64,000 bases of DNA. Source: Acanthacorydalis orientalis (taxonomy: Eukaryota; Arthropoda; Insecta; Megaloptera; Corydalidae). Under the pieces are notes generated by a model. The model ran no database searches and was not told the origin of the DNA. It saw only the letters and a program-made list of their open reading frames with translations. The first letter of the stretch is position 1. The number at the start of each line of letters is the position of its first letter. Both the position numbers and the translations under genes were made by a program. The stretch covers positions 39,683,996 through 39,747,995 of the forward strand of contig CM068313.1 in assembly GCA_034766995.1 (NCBI GenBank), in the 5' to 3' direction. Shown here piece after piece: positions 12,043 to 24,644 of the stretch.

Positions 12043-12860
12043 GGAAAAAATATGTATTTCATTGGTACAAATAACATGGGTAAAAATATGTATTTCAATT
12101 AAATGTTTCTTACACATTTTCAAGTGAAAATGTGAAAGATTAACTTTATTAATAAAATATCTCAATTAATGTTTATTTAAATTCAATTATCTTACAGCGC
12201 GGTTTCCCTATTTCTTTTCTCTATAGATTCTTAAAAATTTTAACCACGAGTTGGCACTGGAAAGTGTATATTTTGATTGAATATATTCTTATCCGCTGTT
12301 TGCTTCACTTCTTAATAGGAGAATTAATTTTTGTTCGTATAAAAATAACTCGTTTGATAGTGGGGATTTTTTTATTTGTAATCGCATGTTATTGTATCGG
12401 GTCTAGAGTACAAAAGGAAAGAAAATAATTTAAAAAATGAAAAATATTTTCATAAAATACATTCACTCAAATAAAATATATTAAGGGATGGCGCTACCAA
12501 CACATAAACAAGCAACGCATTGAGTTAGGTACAACAAACATAGGTGAAACGTAATGCCGAATAGAGATGAATTTTTGGAGCACCATGACGAAAAATGTCA
12601 TACCTATTGAAGTTGAATTTCTGGCATGACGAAATATTTCATCATTTCCAATTAAGAGTTTGAAAACAAGGTTATTGTATGATAATCAAACATTTTTAAA
12701 TTCAGTCCCATTTATTGGTAAATCTTAGCAATTACATGCAACGAAAATTATTTTGATTGTAGTTAATATCATATTTTATAAAATGACTACTGATTGTTTT
12801 TAAGAGAAACTGAAGTGAAACAAGATTTAATCATGTAAAGATATATCGTTTTTCTTCATT

Positions 12861-12922
12861 GTTTTTATTCATTATCGAAGTTCTTCGCGTCGTTTTTATT
12901 CACTGTCGAAGTAGTTCGTCGA
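12861..12922 (+). repeat. 31-bp tandem duplication, two units
   Basis: GTTTTTATTCATTATCGAAG is followed 31 bases later by GTTTTTATTCACTGTCGAAG, and the units end TTCTTCGC and TAGTTCGT. A simple two-copy tandem duplication with a few substitutions; no function inferred. Confidence 0.7.
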
Positions 12923-12975
12923 GATATATTAATGGAATAACCACAAACTTATTTTATCTTTTTCATCTTCAAAGT

Positions 12976-13016
<41 letters not shown>

Positions 13017-13934
13017 CAGGACAACAGTCTCTTTATCTGCTGATGACTTGCTAACAATTTTAGTCTAGACCTGTATTTACTTTTTATTGACAGAAACAGA
13101 TAAATCTTAAACATTTGTCTTGGAGTAAATGTTGATATGCGTTTGAGTTAAGTAAAACTTTTTGGTGATTTAACACATCAAGTCTAAATGAATATTTTTT
13201 TTAAAATTGGAATATTGACCATTGGATTCATTTATTTAAATCGAGTTTAATAAAGTATAATATCGTTTATTAAAACAATATCATTGTTTCTTTGAATAAA
13301 ATAAAGATGTTTCATAAATTCAACCTTTCATCACAATTATAAAAAAATACTTTTAAAATGATAACTTATTTATTTGAAAATTTAATAATGTAGTGAATTT
13401 AATGTGTAGATGAAGAAAATAAAAATTAAATCTTAAAGTTAGATAAATAATACATTCTGTTCTGTCTATATTTGAATTTTTCTATTCTCTATTATTAGAT
13501 GTATAAAGTGTTTAAGAAAAGAGCAGTCGGTATGTTAAAATGATCTAAGTAACGTATTCACTGAATTGACGTCAATATATGATAAATCACCGACAATTCG
13601 ATTGCTATAAATAATTTTGACCGTGTGCATATTTGTAACACAAATCAATCAAAATAAGAAAAAAAAGTCGATGTCCTTGAAAACATTTAGTAATCCAAGA
13701 TTATGGACATAAACAGTAAATGACCTCAGACTGTCACAAGACATTTATACTGTACGTCGGTTGGTTATGATTTATAATAATCTTTGTTAGTTTCCTTCTT
13801 TTGTCCAGTTTTATTAGAAAAGTCAATGATAATTTCCAAATAGAAAAAATAGAAATATGTAAATTTTTAATATATAATTCGAATTTGTTTCGTTTAAAAA
13901 ATACTGGAAGAGAAATATGAGTGAAAGAAAGGTA

Positions 13935-14424
13935 TTAGGTTGGTAGAAAAATAATTACGGTTTATGACTCAGATTTACATACATTTTTATTTACGTTGTG
14001 CGTGGTTCTGATTCAACTAACGCCTTCAGTTGGTCATTATGACCTGAAGAAGGACGCCTGCGATCTTCTTCATGCAGTCCTTGTCCTCAGGATGAAATGT
14101 TTGATACCACAATTGCACCGTACGTTCCTTAACAGTACTCACACTAAAAGCGTCGTTTAATTTACAAGCAGTTTCTGCTGCTTTACCACCCGTTTTGAAC
14201 TCATACAAAAAATTGCTCATATTTGCTTCTTTTCCATCTTTAATCCAATAGTCCAATTTGAAGCAAAATTAAAAATAAAACTAAACTCGATGTTACCAAT
14301 ATACAGACCGAAAAATGCACTTTGTAATGATATTAACATGAACATGATGAAATAACACTTTCATTAAAAAAATTAGGTTAGAATTCAAAAAACAAAAACC
14401 GTAATTATTTTCCTACCAACCCAA
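13935..14424 (-). mobile_element. deleted mariner, shorter variant (M3)
   Basis: TTAGGTTGGTAGAAAAATAA at the left and the inverted partner ending TTTTCCTACCAACCCAA at the right, with TA on both sides (13933-13934, 14425-14426). At 490 bp it is shorter than its siblings. On the minus strand the coding part stops after the region for ALVESEPRTT and joins the 3' leader, so its deletion junction lies further upstream than in other copies and arose separately or by a further deletion. Confidence 0.88.
14000..14237 (-). pseudogene. mariner transposase N-terminal fragment (M3)
   Basis: The ATG is at 14237 on the minus strand (MEKKQI...). A missing T in the following T-run shifts the frame before YEFKTGGKAAETACKLNDAF and TVKERTVQLW. 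A second shift occurs near the GRRPSS/HNDQL region. Only the first helix-turn-helix is left; there is no catalytic domain. Confidence 0.75.
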
Positions 14425-14981
14425 TAAAAATGAGTTTAAAATATAGAGTTATTTATTTCAAAAGAGTAAGAGCTTTCATTTTTAAAATTTAAATAACATC
14501 TAAATGTGTTTGTATATCTAATATTGTAATTTAGAAATATTGTCAATTTAAAAAGAACGATTTGATGCTATAAAACGTTAGAATTTGATATTTAAAGATG
14601 TTTATAATCAAATCATGAATTCATTTCAATAATTTAATGCACATAAAGAAGGATATTACAATTGTTCTCTTATATCAGTTTTACATTGTTTTTTTCCTAT
14701 CGTTTTCAAGGTAAAACAATTACAATAAAATATTTATTCCTTATTAGCAGTTAATCTAAAATTAAAATCAGTGGGTATAATTACAGTTTGTATCGTACCT
14801 GCTTGTGTTCGCAATAAAATTGTATAAATAATATCCACTTTTAGTTTTACTGTAAAATCTTGGTAGTTCGATATTGATTTCATATTTGTATTTCATTTAA
14901 CGATATGCATTACAATCATCATAAAAGTTTATTATAGTAAAATCAATAAGTAATCAAAGCTGTTTTTATAAATACATACAA

Positions 14982-15036
<55 letters not shown>

Positions 15037-15873
15037 AAAAGTGTATAAAACGAGACAATAAAAAAATATTAAGACAATAAAAAAGTATATTGATGCAAAT
15101 TAATTTCATATTTTTTTATACAAATATCCGATGTTAATGTTAAAAACAGTCTTTTAAATTTAGAGCTCTATAAATTATAAGCAACATGAATTTATAAATT
15201 AAAATATATCTATCGTTTAGAATGATTGTTTTATGTATAGACCATAACTTGGAAATACCAAAACTAATTATACCAGAGATATGAAGGATAATGGTTTCTA
15301 GTGAACATTTACAAATTCGTAATAGTAAATCATCGTTTAATCTGGCCAATGAACTAATAAATGAGTGAGTTAGATTTATTTCGTGCACGTTTTCGTATCG
15401 TGACTTAAATATGAAAATGAGCCGTCTGTTAATAATGATCGCCGATCCGAATAAAAATAAACGTACGATTAAATTATACACATAACGTATCAAATTAATT
15501 AAAACATACGAGATGTAATTCAGTCATGTGTGCACGTTTAAAACAAATATACTAATTTCCTAACACTTCGTCATAAATTCCAGTTATCAAAACCGTGCGG
15601 ATAATGCAAATTAAATTTGAAATATGAATAGCACGATGAGTTACGATTTTGTGTGCATAACTAAGTAAAGATGCATAGTACTGAAATACTTGATGTGTTC
15701 GTTGAAAAGAATGGGTTTTAGATAAAAAAAGTACAGAAATAGACAACTATGCAATTGGTTCTATTTCTAAAAAGCAGATGCTTCTTAATGCTATATTTTT
15801 TTTTAAGTGTGATTATTGAAATATTTTCTTCTACTCTCCGTCATTATTTTCAATTTTAAATCGCTGTATATTC
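14425..15873. other. AT-rich DNA with a CpG-bearing block
   Basis: A (TA)n tract sits at about 14985-15030. From about 15340 to 15700 the sequence has clearly more CpG (CGTGCACG, GATCGCCGATCCG, AACGTACG). A 117-codon frame on the minus strand (15140-15493) runs through part of it. It has three hydrophobic stretches but no family signature, no recognisable splice context and no RNA evidence. It could be a fragment of a receptor-like gene, a conserved non-coding element or chance. Confidence 0.4.
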
Positions 15874-16225
15874 CAGGAGCGGGCAAGTTCTTCGATAATA
15901 AGAACCACATATAATACTTTTCATTCATTTTTAAATGTTCAAGAGCCATAAAAATATTATTTTAAAATTGTATTTATAAGTAATAAAAAATACTACAATA
16001 TAATAGTCCTACTCACTAAAGCAGAATATGTTTAATTTCTACTCGTTGAAGACTTTGATTGAGTCTCCAATTTTGCAGTTAATAATTTAAAATCTGACTG
16101 TAGATTACTACTATAGATTATTAATATAAAAGTTTCGGAAAATGGAAATGAAACCCAATATTGTCTTGGAAGCCGCACAGAGTAGCTTTGAGAGCCACTC
16201 GCGAGCCACAGTTTGCCCACCGTTG
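15874..16225. mobile_element. hAT-type MITE, copy A
   Basis: The left end is CAGGAGCGGGCAAG. The right end read inward is CAACGGTGGGCAAACTGTGG. Both are variants of the CAGGGGTGGGCAAACT end common in hAT elements. Eight-base flanks match 7 of 8: GTATATTC (15866-15873) and GTATATTT (16226-16233), the hAT target duplication length. 352 bp, with no transposase. The arms include TTCGATAATAAGA and AAACCCAATATTGTCT, shared with the copies at 35600 and 39283. Confidence 0.88.
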
Positions 16226-16528
16226 GTATATTTTTAGAAACTTACAATATTAAATTATTATGAGATTTTTTTGATTCATTCTTTTTAGATATTCTTTTCA
16301 GTACTGAAATTCATATAAAACAATTATAATTTTTCTTAGTAAGTATTATATTGATGGTCTTCATTCTTTTGAATAATTTGACTTTCTATTCTCCACTATA
16401 TTTAGTTTCACAAGTATAAAAACATACAGTTAGAATTCTTACTAATAAATTTTATATTTAATGTTTATAGTTATTAATACTTACAATGGTTCTCTTTATA
16501 TTCATAGTTTATTTTAGTTTTATATTAA

Positions 16529-16530
<2 letters not shown>

Positions 16531-16561
<31 letters not shown>
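16531..16561. repeat. (TA)n abutting mariner M4
   Basis: TA run that ends directly at the mariner terminus at 16562. Confidence 0.9.
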
Positions 16562-16565
<4 letters not shown>

Positions 16566-17113
16566 GTTGGAAGAATAATTGATATTTTTGTTTTCTGATT
16601 TCTAACCTTATTTTTTTCAATGAAAGTGTCATTTCATCGTGTTCATGTTAATATCATTTTAAAGTGCATTTTTCGGTCTGTATTTAAGTAACATCGAGTT
16701 TGCTTTTATTATTAATTTTACTTAAAATTGGGCTATTGAATTAAAGATGGAAAAGAAGCAAATAAGAGCCTTTTCTGTATGATTTCAAAATGTGTAGTAA
16801 AACAGCAAGAATTGCTTGTAAACTAAATGATGCTTTTGGTCTGGATATTGTCAAGGAACGTGCGATGCAATGGTAATTCCAAAAATGTCGTGATGAGGAC
16901 GAGAGCCTTGAACATGAAGAAGGTCGTCGGTCTACTTTTTCAGTTCATAACGACCAACTGAATGCATTAGTTGAATCAAAACCACGTACAATAATTCGAG
17001 AGCTTGTACAAAAGTCAATTCTGGACCACTTAAAACAGCAAGGAAAATCAAAAAAGAAAAAATGTATATGAGTTTGAAAGTCATAAACCACAATTATTTT
17101 TCTACCAACCTAA
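16562..17113 (+). mobile_element. deleted mariner, ~555-bp type (M4)
   Basis: TTAGGTTGGAAGAATAATTG on the left and the inverted end TTATTTTTCTACCAACCTAA on the right, followed by TA (17114-17115). 552 bp. The coding part runs to LKQQGKSKK and joins the 3' leader (ATGTATATGAGTTTGAAAGT). M6 has essentially the same junction. Confidence 0.9.
16747..17070 (+). pseudogene. mariner transposase N-terminal fragment (M4)
   Basis: ATG at 16747 (MEKKQIRA). Frameshifts follow near the F-rich segment. Recognisable parts are the KTARIACKLNDAFGL and VKERAMQW regions, SVHNDQLNALVESKPRT and ILDHLKQQGKSKK. A TAA in the QW-F region and other shifts break it. The catalytic domain is deleted. Confidence 0.75.
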
Positions 17114-17115
17114 TA

Positions 17116-17804
17116 AAAAGATTCGTGTTATTTTTAAGCTCATTAAATATCAAAATCAACGAATAAATCACTTCATGTGAATGGTGTACTGAGTATAAAA
17201 TTTATCTTTTTGCAATATCGATTTGAAATTGTTATAATCAATAAAAATTGAAGCAGGTTTTAAGAATTATCTTTTATTATTATCTTTGTATAAATTATTA
17301 TTTTGTTATATTTATATTTATTTTCTTATCAATTTGGTTAACTCTATTTAATTAAGTCTATTTTCCCTTACAGTGAAACAATCATTCTTGTTTTAATTTT
17401 GTTTATTTATTCGTAAATTACTTTACATTGTAAGTTTTTGTTTTTCAAATCTTATTTTATACTATTTTCTATGTTTTGTACGTTTTTGCGCTCTGAAGAT
17501 CGTGGCATCGCGTTTGAAATGTGAATAAACAATAAAGTTTGAATAAACCGAAATGAACGTTAAGCAGTTGTTAAACATTTTTATACTAAAAGTTTTTTGT
17601 TAGTATATAAACTGAATTTAAATTGAGCTACTTTATATTAATTTATTTTAGATGTATATTTTTAAAAATATAATATGACTTTCATCTTACATTTTTGCAT
17701 ATTTGTTGTTTTTCAACATAGACAAATATTAATGGCATCGTTTTATTAAATAATACAAAAAATATTTATATGCTTTTCTGTTTATATTCTATATACATAT
17801 GTAT

Positions 17805-17857
<53 letters not shown>

Positions 17858-18181
17858 ATTCATATTACGAACCAACAAAAATTATTAGAAAAAAACAACC
17901 TATTTTTCAATACTAGTTTCGGCACGTGGCTCATTTTCAGGTAGATTTTAGATGACGTGTTTTAATTCTGTTTTAGGTTCTTTTATAAGTATTTTACTTA
18001 AGACGTGGTTTATAATTTTAAAGAATAAAATATCATGTCACTAAAATAACTTACTTCATTTGTATTATTAGAGTCTTAAGAATATTACATATCCAGTTAT
18101 AAAGATTTAGTATATTTTTTATCTGAAAATGTATGTATAGAACATAACTTCACTTTTATGTATAATTATTGTAGATATAAT

Positions 18182-18212
<31 letters not shown>

Positions 18213-19374
18213 TGAAACAATGTTTTTCTCGTTGTTATTCCAATAAATAAACTTCAACGACGGTTGAACTGGCATACATCCTTATGAAATAAAACAATCA
18301 CCTGTATATTTCATTGTCTAATGAATTTAGTTTTATACAATTTTGTATTCGGTTTATATCGTCTATAAAAAAATTAAGTCTTTTTTTATTAATTCTATTT
18401 TTGTACGATTTTCACCTTGCTCTTCGGGAGTTATTCCCGGCACAGTGCAGTTCTTTTCGTATTATGTTAGAACACACTTCTACATAATCCAATACGAAAT
18501 TGTGTTAAACTATCTATAAAAATCAATTTTAACAAATTTTATTCCTTTACGGTTGCTTTCAGATAATAAGTTATATTGTTATTTACATTGTACGCTGTTT
18601 TTTTAAAATTTTTCGTTATTTCAAATAGATAAATTTTACTTCTTATTTTAAACCTACTTTTATAAAAGATGAAATCGATTTACGAATATGATTGTTTTCT
18701 TCTATTTTGATAATTTGTTTTTTCTATTTCCATTCGAACACTTTATTTTCATTAGTTTCTTCTTTTCTTAACAATTCAATTGTATAAAATAATAAACAAA
18801 ATTGTAAATTACAACAAGTAACAACCGAGACGGACCTGTATTTACTTGCATGTATTCGGTGACTCGTTAATATTTTATTTTAATGAGAAGTAGTTCAAGT
18901 GCGTCTCTACCTTGCGTTTTTCGTAAAATGAACATATATTGCATTTTTTATTGAACATTATATTTTTATTATTTATTTGATCTAAAATTATAAAATAGAT
19001 TGTAGAACATATGAGATTTTCGAATAAAAAATTCTTATAGTTCTTAAATTTAAAAGTGTTCTTATGTATAAAACACAGATGTGCCACAACTTTTGTCTGG
19101 AACTGTATATGTTTTGTTTATTAAAGGTAATTTTGATGTCAAAACGATATGCTGTTATAGAGAGCTGTCTGTCGCGTTAGTGTAAATTTACAACTGATAC
19201 AGACAATATTGTATTGCTGAATCATGTACCATGACGACATTTAAATTATAACTGTGTTGTGAAAGGTTAAACGTTATAAGTTCTATTGGGTGGATTTAAT
19301 ATTTAAATGCAGTAGGTACACCACATTTGCAATTCACATATTAAATGTCACCTGCTCTTTTTCATACATGGACG

Positions 19375-19418
<44 letters not shown>

Positions 19419-19525
19419 CGTTTTTCTCTATACAATTTCATTGCTAATTTATTCACCTATTCATTTTTGTCTGGTGCCATTTTAACAGGCAAAACAAAGA
19501 TACGTTAATTTCTGTATTTTTAATA
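17116..19525. other. AT-rich gene-free stretch
   Basis: (TA)n tracts lie at about 17801-17852, 18187-18212 and 19379-19414. No coding region or element was recognised. Confidence 0.7.
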
Positions 19526-19606
19526 TTAGGTTGGTAGATAAATAATCGCGGTTTACGACCTTTAAATTCATATACATTACCGCAATTAATTTTCTTACTA
19601 ACCTAA
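19526..19606 (-). mobile_element. 81-bp mariner MITE (M5)
   Basis: Both ends are mariner inverted repeats (TTAGGTTGGTAGATAAATAA on the left; TTTTCTTACTAACCTAA at the right), flanked by TA (19524-19525, 19607-19608). In reverse complement its middle reads GCGGTAATGTATATGAATTT, almost identical to the element at 39768-39848, with the same internal junction and the same 81-bp length. It is closely parallel to the human ~80-bp MADE1 derived from Hsmar1. Non-coding. Confidence 0.9.
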
Positions 19607-19664
19607 TACATTTTTATTGTTGAAAATATTTTATATTTTTATAATTCTTACTTTTTTGTTTCAG

Positions 19665-19692
19665 ATATGCTATGATTAAAACTGCCGTCTTG
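19665..19692 (+). other. candidate 28-nt microexon
   Basis: A strong acceptor (TTACTTTTTTGTTTCAG, ending 19664) is followed by 28 bases and then a strong donor GTATGT (19693-19698). One frame is open: one base, then nine codons reading YAMIKTAVL. The match to both splice consensus sequences is good, but a 28-nt unit flanked by AG and GT can occur by chance in 64 kb. No neighbouring exons were identified. Confidence 0.25.
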
Positions 19693-19784
19693 GTATGTAT
19701 TAATAGAAAATAAAAGTTATTTTTGTTACTAAAAATAAGACTATATTTACTTTATGTAAAAATGTTGATGTAATTTTTAATGTT

Positions 19785-20607
19785 ATATATATATATATAT
19801 ACATACATACTATTTATGTATACTTTTATTTATTCTAAAACATATTTTCAAAAATGAATATTTCATTCCTCGATAAATCATAAAAAAATGTTCAGTTGTC
19901 AGTTGTTGATCTTTTCATTGTTGCTGCATGCATTTTGATGGAGGTGGTATCATCCACAGATTATTAAAGCATAGAAACAGTTTTCTCTATCTAAATACTC
20001 TGAGAATGGCGGAATTGTTAAAAGAATATGTACAATCCAAAATTAAAATGATGCCAAATGAACTGTTGAATATTTTCATTCAGAAAAAAAATTGGTTTTT
20101 GAGAGGAGTAAAATTGATTTTCCAAATTAAATTTAACCACATTACCAGAAACTATATTATTAAAACTAATTTCTTGTTTCACTTAATCAATTAGAAATAG
20201 TCAACATCAAAGTCGTGCAATGTATAATGCGTTAAAAACAAAATGAGATTTCAAATTGTGTCTTAATATAGGAAAATAAATTCTAATAATGTCTAGGAAT
20301 TGAAAATTAAAAAGAGTTGAAATAATAAATATCTCATTCTTATTTGAAATAATTAAAATATCATTTTTGATTAATTGTTCTTCATTCACAACTTGGGTAA
20401 GGTGAAATATTATTGTTGAATTTATTGATAAATAGCACTAAGGCATTCATTTATAAGAAAAATTGAAATAAAAATTAAAAATTCCAATTTTATAAATTTC
20501 AGTTATTATCTTTGGTATTCTGAATTTTCTTAAGAGTCGCTATAAATAAACTATCAGATAAACATTCTTAAATTATAATACATGTATTACTTACGTGTGT
20601 ATAATAT

Positions 20608-20644
<37 letters not shown>

Positions 20645-21320
20645 GCACGTGCGTATAAAATCATGTATATTCATTCATATTTTTAATGATCTAATTTTAA
20701 ATTAATTAAATCACTAAAATATCAATTATAAAAAATATAACGAATGACTGAATGATTTATGGAGCATGTAATACTAGATTATAAAATTGTACTCGTATTG
20801 GAGCGTTCAAGCATCTCGTTAGACGAACAGTTTTGTATTTTCAGAATACAATATATCAGTGAAAAATTGAACACGTTGTGTCCAATATCAGGAAACGGAT
20901 TCTCATTGCATTCGTTAATAAAACAATGATCTTGAATTACAATGCTTGAAAAATTTACTTAAACACTGTCTGCAGAAGGACGAGAATTCGTCTTGTTTTT
21001 AACTCTTATCGATCGGGTTGTTTTTACATAAAATATTTGATAGATCTGAGTTTTTCTTAACTATTTAACTGTTTTTTTTTTTAACATTTATTACTATTAT
21101 TATAAATTTAAATATAAAAACAACTCATTTTCACATGAATACTTAAGAATTGTTTATTGGGTATTTGCTTTGTTATTTTTTATAGATATCTTGAAAAAAA
21201 TTCTCCAACATATAACCCTGGATGGTCTGTGCAAGTTTAAAAAAAATCTAATTAGTGTTTTCCATCGCGAATAGATCTCTTGGAGTAAACCACACAATCA
21301 TTTTTCTTGACGTAGCTCTA
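19785..21320. other. AT-rich gene-free stretch
   Basis: (TA)n at about 19785-19800 and 20600-20644. An 88-codon frame at 19928-20194 has no recognisable motif. Nothing else is supported. Confidence 0.65.
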
Positions 21321-21510
21321 GTAAGCCTCAACCTTATCTTAACTGTATAAGGAACATATAAATTCACTTTATACAAACCTTATATGGTTTGTATAAGATG
21401 AGAGTGAAGGTTACTATCATTCATATATTAAGCCGTATAAAATGTGACCTTATTTATCATATGAGGATCATGTATAGTCACTTTATATGCTTTATAAGAT
21501 TAACATAAGC

Positions 21511-21579
<69 letters not shown>

Positions 21580-21660
21580 GCCCATATAAGAATTCTGATC
21601 CTTACAGGGATTGTATAAGGAATATCTAACACCGTATACGGAAAATATGAGGTAGATGAT
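21321..21660. repeat. TATAAGG-rich palindromic region around (TA)n
   Basis: The motif TATAAGG or CCTTATA recurs about ten times in both orientations. TTATACAAACC (21369-21379) and GGTTTGTATAA (21386-21396) form a perfect 11-bp hairpin with a 6-base loop. Two long (TA)n runs (about 21512-21535 and 21540-21575) are separated and followed by TATAAGG. It may be a degenerate palindromic element with (TA)n grown inside. Family unknown. Confidence 0.55.
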
Positions 21661-22630
21661 ACTAGAGAGGATAGTTGGTTTAGTTCATGAAAGTTTCTAG
21701 TCAATCGTTGTTGAAGATTGCAAGTTGTAAGTTGCCATCTAAAAAATATAGGTGAGCGAAAATCACGAACCAGTTATTTTACATTGGCTTCCAGGGCCCA
21801 TAAAATAATACAAAAAATCCATACAATAAAATTGTTATTAATTAAAAAAGGATATTTCGTGTTAGCAGACACTGGATCTACATAGTTTCTGTGTGGCGAC
21901 ATATGACTAGAAATCCTGTTACTATTGGTTCTTGTATGGCAACATTTGACCGATAAGAGTTAAATATATTAAGGTTACACATATTTTACAATGTCATGAC
22001 TAGATTAGACATTTCTTGTCTATGTTATTTCCGTTTGTTTATTATTAGATTCAATTTGAATTCCTTGTATTGTTTTATTAAATTTTTCTACTATCCATCG
22101 AACGTTTCCCAGTTCACATACAGACTATTTTTGTTAAATAAGTGAGTAAATTCCATTTTAAAATTTTATTAGGAGCCTTTTACATACTATAACATTAATA
22201 ACGTCATTAGACGAAAGATAATAAAACAAACTTGCAGTTAAAGTGCTTTTTTTATTAAGTACGTAAACTTTTTTATTAGAAAATCAACTACGTTCTAATA
22301 AAACGTTATCGAGAAAGTTTTAAATTAAAATTCTAAAATATACTAGTTGAAATTAAGATGATGATTCCGAAAGTGGTCTGACGTTACGGGCAGAAGTTTT
22401 TATTCACAATTAATTCATGTCAATAAATATTCAGTTGTGTAAAATTATCTGAAAAATCAGTTTTAAATTTAATCGACATTTTGTAGTATGTAATTAGAAA
22501 ATAATTGAGATAGTACTGAGTTAATGAGAAGATGTGTTAATATTGCATGAAGTTTGATGAAATGTGCAATATATGTCGTCTGAATTTTTAAAATGATTTA
22601 TTATAAATGTAAATTTATGTATTAATTATA

Positions 22631-22850
22631 TGTAGGTTGATTCAGTTTATTAGGCTTCCACATGGATGTACTCGTATTAAAAGAGGACACAGGTGTTGAG
22701 AAAAGTCAAGTTATTTTTTATTTAGTATTTTAGTTCAATTCAATACTAAAATATAATTGGACTAAAATACTTAATGCAGGATAATATCTTATTTTTTTAA
22801 CTTTTGCGTTTTTTTTTTTAATACTTGATACTAAATTGAATTACTCTGTA
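22631..22850. mobile_element. unclassified TA-flanked MITE, copy 1
   Basis: The left end GTTGATTCAGTTTATTAGGC and degraded right end ACTAAATTGAATTACTCT are variants of a consensus seen more clearly at 24085-24106 (GGAAGCCTAAACTGAATCAC). The centre has GTATTTTAGTTCAATT facing AATTGGACTAAAATAC, a nested inverted repeat. About 220 bp and non-coding. Superfamily unknown; a TA target suggests Tc1/mariner. Confidence 0.65.
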
Positions 22851-23655
22851 TTTGGCATATCGATTCATTTAAGCAATAACTTGATTAAAATATTATTGAA
22901 TAAATTAAATCATTTAATGGAAAGTTGATTTTGTAATTAAATGTCATGAGATATGTTAGAATGTTTCATTGAAAAAAACATCACAAATGTTTGTTTATTA
23001 TGTAAATTCATTATTAATATATCAATAACAATAAAAGATATTAATGAATGCTATCAGTGTAAAATAACGAAACAAATATAATTTCTTTAAAAAAAAAACT
23101 AACCAGTCGTGTGGACAAATTTACATTTCATTTGACAGTCTATGTAAAAATAAATAAATCAAATCCCAATAGATACATTTCTACCTGCGTTGTATTCATC
23201 TGAACTCCATTCATCCGAACCTTGAATTTAAAACCAGAATCTGAATGTTCAATGAGCAATTTTTTCAAGTGACTGTTGTCTCATACATCACTCATGTCAG
23301 AACAATAGACGTGGTTCGCTTAAGCGAAAACTAGTTTGAAATGTTTATTAAATATTTTCTATGCCACGACAGCCACGCTTGTAACGCTGCTGCGCGAGCT
23401 ATACACAAATGTTTTAGCTCTTCTATTTAATACGCTTTTGTTTTAATCGTAACGCTCATACATATATAATTTTCTGCTATGCATTGTTCTTGCCAATTTT
23501 ATTTCACACATTTTGTTTTTAATTACTTAAGTGGTTGAATGAAAACAAGTTTTTGATTATGCTTTCAATTTATTATATAGAGTACGTTCAGTAATCAGTT
23601 GAAAAATGAATCTACATTATTTTGATTTTGTTGTTTGTTAATTGAAAACTTCTTT

Positions 23656-23718
<63 letters not shown>

Positions 23719-23848
23719 GTATATACAATCAAAAATAGTTATAATGCAAAGTGCGAAACCGATGATATTTCCTCATTATAATCATTACACATTACATTAG
23801 TAACAGGTACATTTCACCGAGATAATGTTTATTAATCAAATATTGAAT

Positions 23849-23900
<52 letters not shown>

Positions 23901-24114
23901 ATTCAACTTAGGCTCTCACACGAATGTACTAAAGTATTAAAATAAAAATTAAAAAAAATATGTAATCCCTCATTTAGTATTTTAGTTCAATTGTATTTTT
24001 GTATTGAATTGAACTAAAATATTAACTAAAAAATAGAATGACTTTTCTTAAGCCCTGCGCCTCCTTTTAATATTTCCATGTGGAAGCCTAAACTGAATCA
24101 CCCTATATATACAT

Positions 24115-24174
<60 letters not shown>

Positions 24175-24644
24175 ATATGTTGAATAACAAATTTAAAATT
24201 TAAATAATAATTGTGTAAAAAAATGGAAACAATTAGATATAGTTATACGTGAAATGTTATCCATGCATAATTTACTAAATTTACAGTATCTAAAATAATT
24301 CATTCAGAATGCAGAGGTTGTTGTTAATTTTGGTCAATTAGATGTAGTACAACAAATAAAAAACCACTTTTAAATTTTTAATACATCCTCGTCGCTTGGT
24401 TGTAACATTGAGTCGGGTCGATGACACAAACGGAAAATCTATAAAATAAGACAGTTTAGTTATTCTACAAAACGGTGTTCGTTAGTAATTAAAAAAATAA
24501 GAAAGGTATTAGAAAAGACCAAATTTATTTAAAGTGATAAAGATGATTGTTTGTTTGTAGATATATAGGACAAAAATCTATCCAAAATTTCCTCACATAG
24601 CTGTTACAACATAACTAAACTTGCTAAAACCGAGTTCGATTACA
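22851..24644. other. AT-rich DNA with (TA)n tracts and a MITE
   Basis: (TA)n at about 23658-23712, 23852-23897 and 24117-24167, the last two bracketing the MITE at 23898-24106. The rest is unrecognised AT-rich sequence. Confidence 0.7.
23898..24106. mobile_element. unclassified TA-flanked MITE, copy 2
   Basis: Left end ATAATTCAACTTAGGCTCTC and right end read inward GGTGATTCAGTTTAGGCTTC. The central pair TAGTATTTTAGTTCAATT / AATTGAACTAAAATATTA forms an internal hairpin. (TA)n tracts abut the left end (23852-23897) and lie within about 12 bp of the right end (24117-24167). Non-coding, about 209 bp. Confidence 0.75.

Larger units (their letters stand above)
8946..13934. other. AT-rich gene-free stretch rich in microsatellites
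   Basis: No gene is recognised. (TA)n tracts lie at about 8946-8990, 9766-9800, 10380-10465 (mixed TA and TG), 11446-11504, 11788-11830, 11987-12040 ((CA)n then (TA)n) and 12978-13011. A 31-bp near-direct duplication lies at 12861-12922. Reading frames of 60-126 codons here are produced by TA and CA repeats. Confidence 0.75.

Noticed and set aside
11718..12165. Open frames of 60-126 codons rich in IYIYIY or HTHTHT
   Set aside because: They are translations of (TA)n and (CA)n tracts; overlapping frames on both strands show the same pattern, and there is no protein signal outside the repeat.
15140..15493. 117-codon minus-strand frame as a chemoreceptor gene
   Set aside because: Hydrophobic stretches are common in AT-rich translations and no family signature was recognised. 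It was kept only as a remark and a low-interest finding.
19928..20194. 88-codon frame starting MHFDGGGIIHRLL
   Set aside because: Not similar to any family I recognise, with no flanking element ends or splice signals.
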